Source of the DNA: Owenia fusiformis | Taxonomy: Eukaryota > Annelida > Polychaeta > Sabellida > Oweniidae | DNA length: 64,000 bases | Direction: 5' to 3' | NCBI GenBank assembly: GCA_903813345.2 | Contig: CAIIXF020000004.1 | Coordinates: forward strand, 27,593,985-27,657,984 | Position numbers and translations under genes: made by a program | The notes under the pieces: generated by a model | The model's input: the letters and a program-made list of their open reading frames with translations, nothing else | Told to the model about the DNA's origin: nothing | Databases searched by the model: none | Shown: in pieces, positions 21,561-33,348 of the stretch | How the letters are laid out: every line of letters starts with the position of its first letter | How positions within the stretch are numbered: position 1 is the first letter of the stretch

Positions 21561-22933
21561 ACCTTACCGATCAAATTATATCAACTTTGTGAATTATTGT
21601 GTTTTATGGATTATGGCGACGGCTTTTGTGAATGGATGTTGACCCTTTGAAATGCTTATAAACTTGGAGACTGGATTTTATCTATCCCACATCATTTGAG
21701 ATAGAATGCTCGATCGTGTATGAGTACTTGTATCTACAACAATATTTGAGGTTATGAGTATTGGTTATCAATTTCTAATTTTTTCTTCAACATGTATTGT
21801 AATGACTTCAGTATGAATGAAATGCCCCTTGGTCTTCTTGTCTTGGATTGTGATATTGATTCTTGAATGGTGGGGGGAAAGGGGGAATTAGACATTGTTT
21901 CTTTTCACGTTAGATCATGGTTTTGGGCTATATGGGGTTTGTTTTTCTTAACTTGTATGCACTTAGAGTTTGCTTTTTCTTGCTAAGTTCATTTACAACT
22001 TTTGGTCCTTTCCCTTTGGCACTAGTGCTTATATATCCATTGAAAACTAACAAACCTTACTTAGTCTATATTCAGAAACTGTTATCCCGAAATATCCCAG
22101 AATTCATTCATAATCTTATTAGAAATAAATCTTTTTTAATATTTCTGAAATACTTTCAATCTCAGAGTTTCCTACAACGAATATGAATTTGACAATAATG
22201 TTAGATTTTTGTCTGTTAACTGTGATTTCTAAAATAAAAGATATTTTTGGTGAATATCTTGAAAACTATTTACTTTTCTAAATACATACTTGACATTTAT
22301 GTGCGTTTGAGCGCAGCGACATAAGCTCATAAATGATTTCCTAAGGCGTCGTGTTAATGGAACAGGTGTTCGAGTTGACATTGAGTTGTTTTGCATGAGT
22401 GTATGTTGGAACGGAGTGTAACTTCATTCTGAGCTTTGCCACACGTAACACGAGACAGTTCATTTTAATTAATTAAATCAAGATTTGGAACATTTACATG
22501 TCTTTGATTGATCGCGTACCTTTTCCGCATTAATTTGAGGTTTTTAATGGCCGGGATCAATCAATTTCAATAAATGTAAATTTAGCTGATTCGTCAAGTC
22601 TTAACGATTTCATTCAACGCTATTTAATGCTATTAAGTGAATCATGTAATAGGGCTACGTTTAGATCTTCAGTATCGTTACCTGCGTTTTTACTTAATGT
22701 GACTTGTATTTTCCATGTTCATAATACCATGCTGTACTTTTTGCAATAAATGAAAGTGGCAAGCTCACTTCCTTATAATTTGATATCGTTGTTCTGTTGC
22801 ATCGAGCAAAGCAAAGAATGGTATGTATTATTGACCCCCAATAATATGGCAATACCAGACATTTTGAGTGGTTATACAACCTTCTATGTCCAAAGATTCT
22901 TGAGATACAAAAAACAAAACAAAACAAAAGCCT
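21561..22933. other. No gene seen
   Basis: AT-rich sequence. The 89-codon frame at 21917-22186 is hydrophobic, low-complexity and without a recognisable family. Confidence 0.45.
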
Positions 22934-23179
22934 CCAGAATGGTTTGAATTGTGTGATACTTTTAAAGTCAATGGTAGTAAAGCATACACTGCTGCTGGAC
23001 TTGACACTCTTAAGGAGCAAAAGCAGAACTATGATGAAAAGATATTTAAGAAGCCAGGACATCCATTTTCTGAGAAAGCAATCAAAGCGATGACACATGA
23101 AAATACAAATGAGGTGTATGCTACAGAAACTTTTTGCTCGGTGGTCGTGCCATTCTTATTCCCAAATGAGGAATTCTAA
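22934..23179 (+). pseudogene. YqaJ-like exonuclease domain fragment
   Basis: The open frame begins PEWFELCDTFKVNGSKAYTA and later reads AIKAMTHENTNEVYA, ending at a TAA. YqaJ/lambda-exonuclease-type nucleases start with a W..x..R..x..TGS motif and, 40-70 residues on, have A..hGt..E..A. Both blocks are here in order. The expected arginine and glycine are replaced (LCDTF, HENTNE), which would weaken or abolish activity. No start codon or partner exon is seen. A second fragment of this domain type lies at 36614-36830. Confidence 0.45.
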
Positions 23180-23490
23180 GTGGAAGATATATATTTGAAG
23201 GAAGGAAGTAGGCAATTCCCCAGATGGAAGTTTACGCAATGGAGTGACTAAGTGTGTATCATATTCAGGATGACAATTGTCCTACAAGATGACGTTTATA
23301 AAATGACAAAGGTTCTATGGATAGAAAGATATTTGAAGATTGATAAAGAATATACCTTCATCCTTATTGGAAACATCATTACAGATGGTACGAGAGAGAT
23401 TTGAAAATGTAAAATAAAAATTAATTAAAAAATTAATTAGTTGCCAGTAGTTAATAATATAATATTTTCCCGAAATACTCTGGGAGCAAT

Positions 23491-23790
23491 GTGAGTCTTC
23501 CCAATCAAATTTCTTTGTTCAAATCATTGATAAAATATTTCAAATTGAAGGAGAAACTGATCATGAATTTAGAACTCGAATTTTTAACTAAACAGCAATT
23601 TTGGATGCTCCAATTGGGTACTGTTTACCCCTATGGTCTAAATGATAATGTTAAAGGTCTTGGTAATTTTATTTCTTGTTCAACAACAGCCTTATTAGAG
23701 GCTGGGGTTTCAATAAGCGCAGGCGGATGGCAAAAACACCCTTTCAAATCTCAATTACGCCTGTTACTTACCTTACCCAAAGTTATTTAG
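23491..23790 (+). pseudogene. Retroelement C-terminal fragment (YPYGLND motif)
   Basis: The frame includes ELEFLTKQQFWMLQLGTVYP followed by YGLNDNVKGLGN. The signature FW...L.T.yPyGLN ends the open frame of several invertebrate retroelements with a GIY-YIG-type endonuclease. The polymerase is missing. This is recall-based and could be wrong about the class. The remainder to 24195 has no gene I recognise. Confidence 0.35.
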
Positions 23791-24195
23791 TGAAATAAGT
23801 TTCAGTCTGTTGAATTTGCGAAAAAGCCTGTTGAAAAAATATTTATTGAAACCCTTGAGAGGGGTTGTTGGTCTGATTTGTTTGTGTTTAGGTTGTATTT
23901 GATGTTATGAAATTCATATATACTTTGGTCTTTGATATTTAGTATCAGAAAGGCATACCTTTTCCATGATTGAGAGCTATTATCACAAATAGAGGCAAGC
24001 ATATAAGACAAAATTTTTTAGGTGGTGACATTTTGTCATGTTAATGCCTTGTTTGTTTGTATGTTTGCAGGTCATGGAAAGTATAGTACTGCATGTACAC
24101 CCTGAATAAACCCGTGATAGGGAAGAAATACTATCTTACAGATGTGTACATTAATAATTGGCTTCGACTCATCAAGAAGTTTTACTCCAAGCATG

Positions 24196-25351
24196 TGTAG
24201 CACACTTGGAAGGTGGACGTATGTGCGTATAGATCAATAACACGTATTGTAGGTTTAAAATTGTCTTTATTGTTAAAATATACCAATGTGCAGTTGATAA
24301 CTGCACATTGGTATTTTATGTTGGCAGCTTTACATGTTCATCTCACACTGGAATAAATAATAGCATAATGTTCATTGACGTTGGATATAATGTCCAATGA
24401 TGAGAACATGTGTACACTCACATGGTCATAAAGATATATGTCAGTTGAAGCACACAGCCATACAGAACTATGTCTGTTGAAGCACATGGTTATAGTTCAA
24501 AGGACTATGTATGTTGAAGCACATGGTTATAGTTCAAAGGACCGTGAATGTTGAAGCACATGGTTATAGTTCAAAGGACCATGTATGTTGAAGCACATGG
24601 TTATAGTTCAAAGTTCAACGAGACGCCATATTGGATTTGTAATTTTGTACAAAGATTGTGTATAGAAGAAACGGAAATTCCCCAAGCTAACACTAACGTT
24701 ATTCTAAGTAACAAGATGCATTTATTTGGTACAAAATATATCTGACTTGTCAATTCTTAGCAAGTAAAACTACTCTATAAAAGTAATGATTTTGATTTCT
24801 GACTAACCTGTTTTTGTTGTAACTCCTACTGCAGCAAAACTTTGTATCAAAATGTTGGGACTGATTGAAATAAATCTAGGTGTAGCTTTTATATTGGAAA
24901 TCAAGTTTTACACTCATGCTAAAAGGAATATGTCCCTTTAGGAGCTCACAAATTATGATTGGTTTATATTCAAATACAAATTATTACAAACTTGTCATTG
25001 GCTGAAATTGTGCAAATTGAACACAATGTATAAAGTGGGATTGGTGTATATTCAAATACAAGTTATTACAAAGTTGTCATTGGCTGAAAATGTGCAAATC
25101 GAACACAATAAAAAGTGGGATTAGTGTATGATTTCTGCATAACATGATTCTGTACTGGTATTCACTCAAGCGTATTAAACCTTCTATCAGCTAAAACTTG
25201 GCAATCAACACTGATGCTTAAAGGCTATTGCTTTGTGTACAGCATTATAAACTTTGTATTCATTGAACCTTACTAGTTGAACATATTAAAGCCTAATGCT
25301 TTTTATAAATGAGAATATTACTTTTAATTAAAATAGAGGTACGATATCACA
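24196..25351 (-). repeat. LTR copy (3' LTR in element orientation), 1156 bp
   Basis: Begins TGTAGCACAC and ends ATATCACA. It matches 28416-29571 at a constant offset of 4220 bp with no net indel. I noticed one substitution (T at 24584, C at 28804). It contains a 16-bp-arm perfect hairpin (24280-24314), a 37-bp tandem repeat with four units (about 24474-24620) and a ~72-bp internal duplication (about 24955-25105). Confidence 0.9.
24280..24314. other. Perfect hairpin in LTR (16-bp arms, 3-nt loop)
   Basis: ATACCAATGTGCAGTT, GAT, then the exact reverse complement of the first arm. The second LTR has the same hairpin at 28500-28534. Such a structure could act in RNA, for example in termination, packaging or dimerisation. 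That role is inference only. Confidence 0.85.
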
Positions 25352-26762
25352 TTCACGTGGACATTGTTCAAGTCATTTATGACCTTGACCTAGCCACTCT
25401 GCACCACAGTATAAAGGTGAAACCTGATGCCCACGCGGACAACGTGAAATAATATAATGTTCTGTAATATTAAAATAATACTATGGAACACAAAAATGAT
25501 TTTATAAGATACAATAAAACTATAAACAATGAACTATTTTAACAACACACATTTTTAATAGTTTTTGTTTTACTTATCAGGTCACAAGTTGGTACTTAAT
25601 AAAATATTTAGTAAAGATTTACCTCCTCTAAATTCGTCAGTTAATAAACGTACTGGTCTTAAATTAATTTATGACAACAGCCATTACCTATACCAAATAT
25701 AGTATATACTGCACCAAAATGAATACACAGTAGTAAATTAAGAATTGATTTTTAAAACTCCTCTTAACTAGATAAACATAAACATTAACTCATAATTGCA
25801 TCTTTTACATAATAGTCTATTTATAAAATACTTCACTACTTATCCTACTCTCTCTAAATCTAAGTGTCTCTTCTACCTTACTAATTGTCATAGTGTCATA
25901 TGTTTTGCTAGGACGTTTGAAGAACCTGGCAACATAATGTTGTTTACTGTATATCAACTTGCAAGCTTAATAAAAAGTTATTGCAATGACTTTTTTAACA
26001 TTATCTCCATAATTTGACATTTTATTTTTAATTATGAAATGAGGTGTTTGTTTGCTTGTGTGTGAGCACTGTGCAATCCTATTCATTTGTGAGTTAAAAT
26101 ACAATTACATGTTTTAGTGAAAAAAAACTTTTTTTATGTAATGTATTTTGCTACTCGTATGAAAAACACTTTGAAATTGTGCCGTTGTGTGATTTCACAA
26201 ATGCTTGATGCATTTCTAACATTATGAACAAATATAAACATGTATTACAGTGCACTGAAGCTTTTAGTACTGTTTAAGAAACTGTAAAAATATTTAAACT
26301 TTGTCATAACATCACATTACATATTACACAGAAAAGAGGCTTACAGTGATATCTCAAACACATTGTTGCATTTAAGATTATTATGATCAAACATAAACTT
26401 ACATTACAGTGCATTGAAGCTTTTAATACTTGTGAAGAAACTGTAAAGAACTTTGAACTTTGACACAAAAATCACACGTGTATGTATTATACTTTACTTG
26501 TCATTTAAATACACAATAGGATACTAGTCTGGTTTTATTGACAAGAATGACATTCAGAAATGGTTTTCAATTTGAAGTTCTCTCACATGTTAGTACATTG
26601 AGAACGAGACAAGTAAAATGTTTTAATGAGATGCAGAACTGGTGAGAAATTTACACAATAAAAACTGAAACTTAAAAGTTATTAAAACAATTAAAACATT
26701 TGTACATTGTGTTTGTATTTATAGGCTGTTTTTACGTTTCCTTGATTTTTTATATTTTTATT
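25352..26762. other. Non-coding interior of LTR element
   Basis: 1.4 kb lies between the integrase stop and the LTR. An imperfect ~180-bp direct repeat (TTACAGTGCAxTGAAGCTTTTAxTACT) occurs at about 26240 and 26405. There is no env-like or other recognisable frame. Confidence 0.6.
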
Positions 26763-28526
26763 TTACTTGTTTTGTTCCCTTACTCTGACACTCCTTCTTG
26801 GGACAGGTACAGGCACATCCTCTGGTGTGAAAGCATATGCTCGCGTTACAATATAGCCAGGTTGTTCTCCATCGCTCCCACTGGTTTCATCATCATTCAC
26901 TGTTTCTAGAGATGGAAGAGGTATATTCTCATCTTGAAATCCAATCAGTCGGAGATCTCTTCTTTGTACAACTTTAGCAACACCTGTATTGTCAGCTTTC
27001 ATGATTTTGAAGGTTCCATTCTTGTATTCATCTATCACTTTGTAGGTCACGCTGTCAAATGTATTGACTAGTTTATTACGTCCTGGTACTCTTTTTCTGA
27101 GCAGAACTCTTTCACCCACGGAAATGATTGGATTGTGGACTTTCTTGTCAAAATTCAGCTTCCTTTGTAAGGCTCGAACTTTTAACTTTTGCAGAGTGTG
27201 TGCATATGCTTTTTGCAACCGCTTTTGGTGTTCTGTGACCCAGTTCAAGTCTAGACTACACTTGTCGTGGAATATATCAGTTGGAAGCTTTGGGTCCCTT
27301 CCAAACATTAGATAGAATGGGCTTTTACCAGTTGATGCATGTGGTGTAATATTGTAAGAGAAGCATATGTCTGACAAGTATTCCGGCCACTTCTTTTTCT
27401 TCTCTTGGCTGAGCGTCTTCAACAGATTCTGCATGGTTTTATTGAATCTCTCCACTTGACCATTACCCTCTGGATGATATGGAACGGTTCTTGTTTTCTT
27501 AACACCATACATTGTACACAGTTGACTAATTATCTCACTTTCACAATTTCGACCTTGGTCAGAATGAATTCTTTGAGGAACACCATATCTTTGGAACCAT
27601 TCTCTCACTAGAACCCTTGCAACAGTATTTGCTTTTTGATCTCTAGTTGCATGTGCTGTGGTAAATTTTGTAAACACATCTGATATAACTAGAACGTTCT
27701 CTAAACCACTTACGGATTCGTCCAATTTGGTGTAGTCAATAGCAATTATTTCTAATGGTTGAGACGATATTAAGCTTTGCATAGGTGTACGTATTTTGAA
27801 ATTGTCTGTTTTTGCTTCAGTACATGTTTTACAACTTGCCACATACGTTTCAATGTCTTTATCCATGTTTGGCCAAAAGTATCTTTGTCTTAAGAGGGCT
27901 TTACACCTTGAAATACCTTGGTGGTTCAAATTGTCATGGATTTGCTTAATTGCTAATAGTTGTTTTGATCTGGGCAAAATTACCTGATGAACATGTTCAT
28001 TTTCTATTTCAATTTCTTTTACCAAAACACCTTGTTGGATGCTTAGTTTGTCAAAATGACGAAATAGACTTTTCGTTGATTGTGACATTTTGGATTTTTG
28101 ATTGTAGGTTGGCAACGTTTGTTGTTGGACATGTGTATACACTATGTTAGTTTCAGGGTCATTCTTTTGACTATCTGCTATATCAGCAGTCATTGAATCA
28201 CTTACATTTGTGGCTGATATTTCTACATTTGACTGAGTATCTATCAAATCTTCCATAATTGACAATCTCAATTCCTCAGGTAGACTTGTACCCGGGATAC
28301 TTTCAAATTCACACATATTGACAGATTCTTCTGTATCCTGTATGCGAGACAAAGCATCAGCTGCACAGTTTGTTTTACCAGTTCTATATTTTATTTCAAA
28401 ACCATTTGTACCATTTGTAGCACACTTGGAAGGTGGACGTATGTGCGTATAGATCAATAACACGTATTGTAGGTTTAAAATTGTCTTTATTGTTAAAATA
28501 TACCAATGTGCAGTTGATAACTGCAC
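26763..28526 (-). CDS. Gypsy-type integrase with RNase H tail (pol remnant), intact frame
   Basis: 587 residues. Residues 1-37 come from the LTR and are probably not original protein. Residues 42-61 are the end of RNase H (AADALSR). An acidic spacer follows. The HHCC zinc-binding domain is H197, H202, C232, C235. The catalytic core is D264 (AIDYTK), D323 (HSDQGRNCES) and E359 (PEGNGQVERFNKT), giving the DD35E spacing of retroelement integrases. A GPY-type C-terminal part (about 470-520) and a basic tail (RRSVRVREQ) close it. There is no stop or frameshift. Integrase joins element cDNA to chromosomal DNA. Without the rest of pol this copy cannot reverse-transcribe itself. Confidence 0.88.
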   Translation of the reverse strand: MQLSTAHWYILTIKTILNLQYVLLIYTHIRPPSKCATNGTNGFEIKYRTGKTNCAADALSRIQDTEESVNMCEFESIPGTSLPEELRLSIMEDLIDTQSNVEISATNVSDSMTADIADSQKNDPETNIVYTHVQQQTLPTYNQKSKMSQSTKSLFRHFDKLSIQQGVLVKEIEIENEHVHQVILPRSKQLLAIKQIHDNLNHQGISRCKALLRQRYFWPNMDKDIETYVASCKTCTEAKTDNFKIRTPMQSLISSQPLEIIAIDYTKLDESVSGLENVLVISDVFTKFTTAHATRDQKANTVARVLVREWFQRYGVPQRIHSDQGRNCESEIISQLCTMYGVKKTRTVPYHPEGNGQVERFNKTMQNLLKTLSQEKKKKWPEYLSDICFSYNITPHASTGKSPFYLMFGRDPKLPTDIFHDKCSLDLNWVTEHQKRLQKAYAHTLQKLKVRALQRKLNFDKKVHNPIISVGERVLLRKRVPGRNKLVNTFDSVTYKVIDEYKNGTFKIMKADNTGVAKVVQRRDLRLIGFQDENIPLPSLETVNDDETSGSDGEQPGYIVTRAYAFTPEDVPVPVPRRSVRVREQNK

Positions 28527-29571
28527 ATTGGTATTTTATGTTGGCAGCTTTACATGTTCATCTCACACTGGAATAAATAATAGCATAATGTTCATTGACG
28601 TTGGATATAATGTCCAATGATGAGAACATGTGTACACTCACATGGTCATAAAGATATATGTCAGTTGAAGCACACAGCCATACAGAACTATGTCTGTTGA
28701 AGCACATGGTTATAGTTCAAAGGACTATGTATGTTGAAGCACATGGTTATAGTTCAAAGGACCGTGAATGTTGAAGCACATGGTTATAGTTCAAAGGACC
28801 ATGCATGTTGAAGCACATGGTTATAGTTCAAAGTTCAACGAGACGCCATATTGGATTTGTAATTTTGTACAAAGATTGTGTATAGAAGAAACGGAAATTC
28901 CCCAAGCTAACACTAACGTTATTCTAAGTAACAAGATGCATTTATTTGGTACAAAATATATCTGACTTGTCAATTCTTAGCAAGTAAAACTACTCTATAA
29001 AAGTAATGATTTTGATTTCTGACTAACCTGTTTTTGTTGTAACTCCTACTGCAGCAAAACTTTGTATCAAAATGTTGGGACTGATTGAAATAAATCTAGG
29101 TGTAGCTTTTATATTGGAAATCAAGTTTTACACTCATGCTAAAAGGAATATGTCCCTTTAGGAGCTCACAAATTATGATTGGTTTATATTCAAATACAAA
29201 TTATTACAAACTTGTCATTGGCTGAAATTGTGCAAATTGAACACAATGTATAAAGTGGGATTGGTGTATATTCAAATACAAGTTATTACAAAGTTGTCAT
29301 TGGCTGAAAATGTGCAAATCGAACACAATAAAAAGTGGGATTAGTGTATGATTTCTGCATAACATGATTCTGTACTGGTATTCACTCAAGCGTATTAAAC
29401 CTTCTATCAGCTAAAACTTGGCAATCAACACTGATGCTTAAAGGCTATTGCTTTGTGTACAGCATTATAAACTTTGTATTCATTGAACCTTACTAGTTGA
29501 ACATATTAAAGCCTAATGCTTTTTATAAATGAGAATATTACTTTTAATTAAAATAGAGGTACGATATCACA
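28416..29571 (-). repeat. LTR copy (5' LTR in element orientation), 1156 bp
   Basis: Same as 24196-25351. In element orientation this LTR lies upstream, and the pol-derived frame starts inside it. It should hold the promoter. No TATA box was assigned. Confidence 0.9.
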
Positions 29572-29817
29572 TTTGCATTTCGATCGAACAAAATCATAAT
29601 TTCGAATGGAGATCCCTGTAGAGGCGTGACGTCATTGACGTACAACAAATACTGGGATTGTTATGCCTCCAACTTAGTTTTTTTGCGGGGTTTTCAGATT
29701 TTAAGATTCTTATTCACAATCAAAGTGTGATTGCGACTTAGCGATGCAATCGCATTAATAGCGTCATATAATTGCGACTACCCTCTACCAGCGCCAATAC
29801 AGTCGCAATATTAAGGA

Positions 29818-31290
29818 TTGCTTTATGTTTTATGTCATAATTCACCTCAAGATTGGGACAGGTACATAGATGCTTTGTTGTTTGCTTATCGGGAAACACC
29901 TCAGGCAAGTACTGGATTCTCACCATTTGAATTATTGTATGGTAGGTCAGTTAGGGGTCCATTACAGATCTTGAAAGAACTGTGGACAAATGATAGGTCT
30001 AACGAAGATGTAATGAATAGCTATCAATATGTTGTTGATCTCAGGTCAAGGTTAGAGAGTACCTTAGCGATAGCAAGATAAGTTAGGAAAATTCCAAGTT
30101 GCTCATGCAATGGCAAGGTCCATTTAGAGTCGAAGAAGTAGTTGGTCTGAATGATTACAAACTCAAGGTTAGGAGAAAAACCAGTGTATCATATAAATCT
30201 ATTGAAACAGTATGTACAAAGAGACACAGACATGTCTCATGATGAAGTTGCAAAAGCTTGCACTGTGTTAGAAAATGCAGAATATAGTGTAGAAGATGCA
30301 TTCAATGATGATGAGTTGTAAGAACTAAGAAGCCCTGATAGCTTTGAAACATTCAAAGATGTTAGAATTGCAGATAGGTTAAAATGACACCAAAGAGAAC
30401 AAATAACAAATATGTCAGCAGATTATCAAGCTATACTCAGTGATTTACCAGGCCTCTGCAATTTAGAGGAACATTGTATACCGGTGTCCACAAATGAGCC
30501 GGTAAGATCAAAACCTCATCATGTTCCATTTAACATCAGAGACAATTTAAAATCTGAAATAGACAAAATGTTGCAATTACTCAGATGCGAGTAGGTAGTT
30601 ACCAGTTTCGCCACCAGGTGGCTGACTAGGGGGAATTAACATGACAGGGTATTATAAAATTCCCTTAAACTTGAATATGCATCAGTTTTAATGGTTAACT
30701 TTTCATATTACCTTTATGTATCTGATAGTTATACAATTTAAAATATGTCTAGTAAAAGAAAACCTTATCTGCCCAACACAAGAACAGATATTTCACTTTT
30801 TGTGGTTTTACAACATGGGCTCTATGGGGAATCTCCCCGACCTAGAAGTCACATTTTCAAAGAAAATTAATTTTGAAAGTTGATAGACTCTTTTCAAAGC
30901 CACATTTCTAAATGTAATTTTACATGTAGATTCCAAATATGACATCAGTTTGACTGAATTGTGAATTTTTAATGACGTAAATGAAGATTATTTCTACTCG
31001 CATCTGGGATATTAGGCATAATTGAAAGGAGACAGTCTCCTTATGTGTCATCAACACTGATTGTTAATAAGAAAGATGGTACGAAGAGAGTATGTATAGA
31101 TTATAGGCTGCTTAATCAGTAAACTCTCTCTGATAATGAACCAATGACCAATCCAGAAGACATATTTGCTAAAGTCAGAAATAAGCAGTTTTTGACCAAA
31201 ATTGATTTCTTTAAATGTTACTGGCAAATTAAACTAGCAAAGCAAGATGTTCTAATGTCCGATTTTATGATGACACAAGGGAGGTTAAGC
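29818..31290 (+). pseudogene. Gypsy-class pol remnant with integrase before reverse transcriptase (Gmr1-like order)
   Basis: At 29818-30081 the frame has the end of an integrase core and its C-terminal region (WDRYIDALLFAYRETP, FSPFELLYGR, GPLQILKELW). It continues, broken by frame changes, to about 30360. A segment with the features of the pol region before reverse transcriptase then follows (30412-30579: LPGLCNLEEHCIPV, PVRSKPHHVPF). The reverse transcriptase start comes after an inserted element (31012-31288: VNKKDGTKRVCIDYRLLN, then FLTKIDFFKCYWQIKLA). An in-frame TAA lies at about 31118-31120 and the domain is cut off near 31288. Integrase upstream of reverse transcriptase is the order described for Gmr1-type gypsy elements. 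The copy is dead. Confidence 0.8.
30580..31011. mobile_element. 432-bp MITE with TTA target duplication, inside pol remnant
   Basis: The terminal inverted repeats share the 13-bp core CAGATGCGAGTAG. The flanks are TTA (30577-30579 and 31012-31014). A 3-bp TTA-like duplication is the PIF/Harbinger habit, and Harbinger transposase remnants exist in this window, though a link between them is inference. Leaving out the element and one TTA puts the two halves of the pol frame back in register. The left end is shared with 2413-2446. Confidence 0.88.
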
Positions 31291-31974
31291 TACACGAATT
31301 TAACAAACTGTGAACCTGAACTTCAATTTATGTGCACACATGAATATGATATCAGATTAGTCTACTTTCTACAGGTCAGCGTGAAAGTTACAGGTTTTTA
31401 CATGTAAAGAGGTAAGTAAAAGTCGCTCATTACGTGTTGTAGGGTGAATCAGCAGCCTCCATTTGATGTATATATACTTGGTTGTTACATTGATGAAATT
31501 AAGTCCTAAATAAGAGGTTAGAGAATGTTTTTGGTGCTGAAATGATAACGTGAGATGTAGTACAGTAGTTTTATTTCATTTTGTGTAATATAAAAACTCA
31601 TAGGTCATAATGTTATAAGACCAACTATGATCAAAAAGCTTCTAAAAACAAAGAATAAGCAAAAATTTGTGCTTATAACAAGGTCTCAATCAGTGTAAAA
31701 TAAATAAATTAATCATTTCCAGAAATGGGTACACAAAAGACGCAAATAAGATTCAACCGAGAAACTGACTCCAAACTTCTGATCCCTTTTAAAATACCCT
31801 GACATGTATCTTGTCATGTTGACTAGAATGCTTCTTGGCTTGTTCCATTATTTAAGACATCGGTGTTGTTGTTTTTCAATAAAATATCTTATATTCTGTA
31901 TGCAGATGCTGTTGACTTCTGCCAAAACAAAGAACATGAGTCTTGAGAAACTTGTTTCTTACTTATTTTCCAAC
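31291..31974. other. No gene seen
   Basis: Sequence beyond the broken end of the gypsy remnant. Short frames only, with no recognisable motif. Confidence 0.45.
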
Positions 31975-32066
31975 TACAAAGTACACATATTATAAACTAG
32001 TTTTAGGTACAAGGTACACATATTATAAACTACTTTTAGGTACAAGGTACGCATATTATAAACTGC
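31975..32066. repeat. 36-bp tandem repeat, about 2.5 copies
   Basis: The unit GTACACATATTATAAACTA plus STTTTAGGTACAAG is repeated with few changes. Confidence 0.85.
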
Positions 32067-33348
32067 TTGTTGCACTAGAATAGACATTGACACACCGTCT
32101 CTGATAATATGCAAGCATAGTGCCAAAGAGATTAGGAAGCAAAAGTTGTAATGTAACAACAATTGTCATATTTTCAATAAAGACCTTAATATTTCAGGTG
32201 CATAGGTTCACTTATAATGATAATATAAATCGCAATAATTTCAAATTATTGGTACATCAGACCAGACACATCAGAAACAGTTCACCCAGATGTTCAACTT
32301 AACTAGATATCATATTACAGCTGTAGTCATATATGCACAGTAAACAACATAAATGAATGCAATTCATAGTTTCCTTCACTAAATTTGTTATATTCTCAAA
32401 TTCATCCTAATAACAATATTCAAATAAAGCTGCCTCGAAAGTTTCATTGTAGTAAACTTGAAAGAATTTGCTTTTTATTATTCCTTGAGGGGATATTCTG
32501 CTTTTACAACTTGCTGTAGAAAATGTAGATAATGATAAAGCACCACAGTAATGATAATAATAATAATGATACTATTTCCATGTAAAATCTCAGGTTAATT
32601 TACAGATTCTACTCAACCAGATGTTTTCTTGTGCTTTTGAAGAGATGTGTATATTGCTCAATATATCTGTGAAAGCTAGGTGATTTAATATATATCCAAT
32701 AACAAGTACTACCATTTAACCCTTAAAGGTTCACCATAGAATCATATATATTTAGGGGGGGGGTATATGGCGAGCCTTTCCTTGAATAAATAACAATAAT
32801 AGTATAGACATATATGGAATGGTATCATAAGATAAGTAATGGAATAGATTTGTCCTGATTACCCGATGAACAGATATCAAATTTGTCAACATGTTGCTAT
32901 TCTCCTCATAATCCATCAATTTTTCAACCAGACTTTACTTTTGAAATTACTAAAGATTATGTTATGACCTTTATAATGTTACAAGCATCCTGACTTGTTA
33001 AACATACAAAAAAGCCAGTGTACCTATTGGGACCAATGTGTCTTACAAGAAACACATCCAACCATGGCTGTGATATGCTGTATAACTATATGTAAAATCA
33101 ATACTCAAGATTAAGTGGGATAGCAAACCCTCCCGATTCCTATATATATCATTGACACAAGTGTGCTCCAGAAACACTACACATGAAGGTTGAGGCATCA
33201 TTTTTCACAACAGGGGAATTGAAGACCATTTTGTGTAGGAGAGATGTGCCTCCTACATCAGTGAGCTTGTAGCAGTAGATTATATATTTGAACAAAATCA
33301 TGTTACTCACCTACAAAAAGTTGGCAATATTTCGGGGATTCACATATA
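32067..33348. other. No gene seen
   Basis: AT-rich, with an ATAATAATAATGATAC microsatellite near 32550 and a run of nine G near 32754. No supported frame. Confidence 0.45.

Larger units (their letters stand above)
24196..29571 (-). mobile_element. Internally deleted gypsy-class LTR retrotransposon
   Basis: Two near-identical direct 1156-bp LTRs enclose 3064 bp. The only coding region is the RNase H tail plus integrase on the minus strand, and it runs straight out of the 5' LTR (28416-29571). Gag, protease, reverse transcriptase and most of RNase H are missing, together with any primer-binding site. No convincing polypurine tract precedes the other LTR. A clean target duplication is not visible; GCAT occurs at 24191-24194 and 29575-29578, just outside. 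LTR identity implies a recent event, either mobilisation of a deletion derivative or template switching during reverse transcription. Confidence 0.85.

Noticed and set aside
24474-24620. CRISPR-like or coding 37-bp repeats (frames at 24548 and 28768)
   Set aside because: Direct tandem repeats within an LTR, present identically in both LTRs. The short frames are by-products.
26763-28526. Endogenous retrovirus with envelope
   Set aside because: No envelope-like frame follows the integrase, and the 1.4 kb to the LTR is non-coding. Gypsy-class retrotransposon remnant is sufficient.
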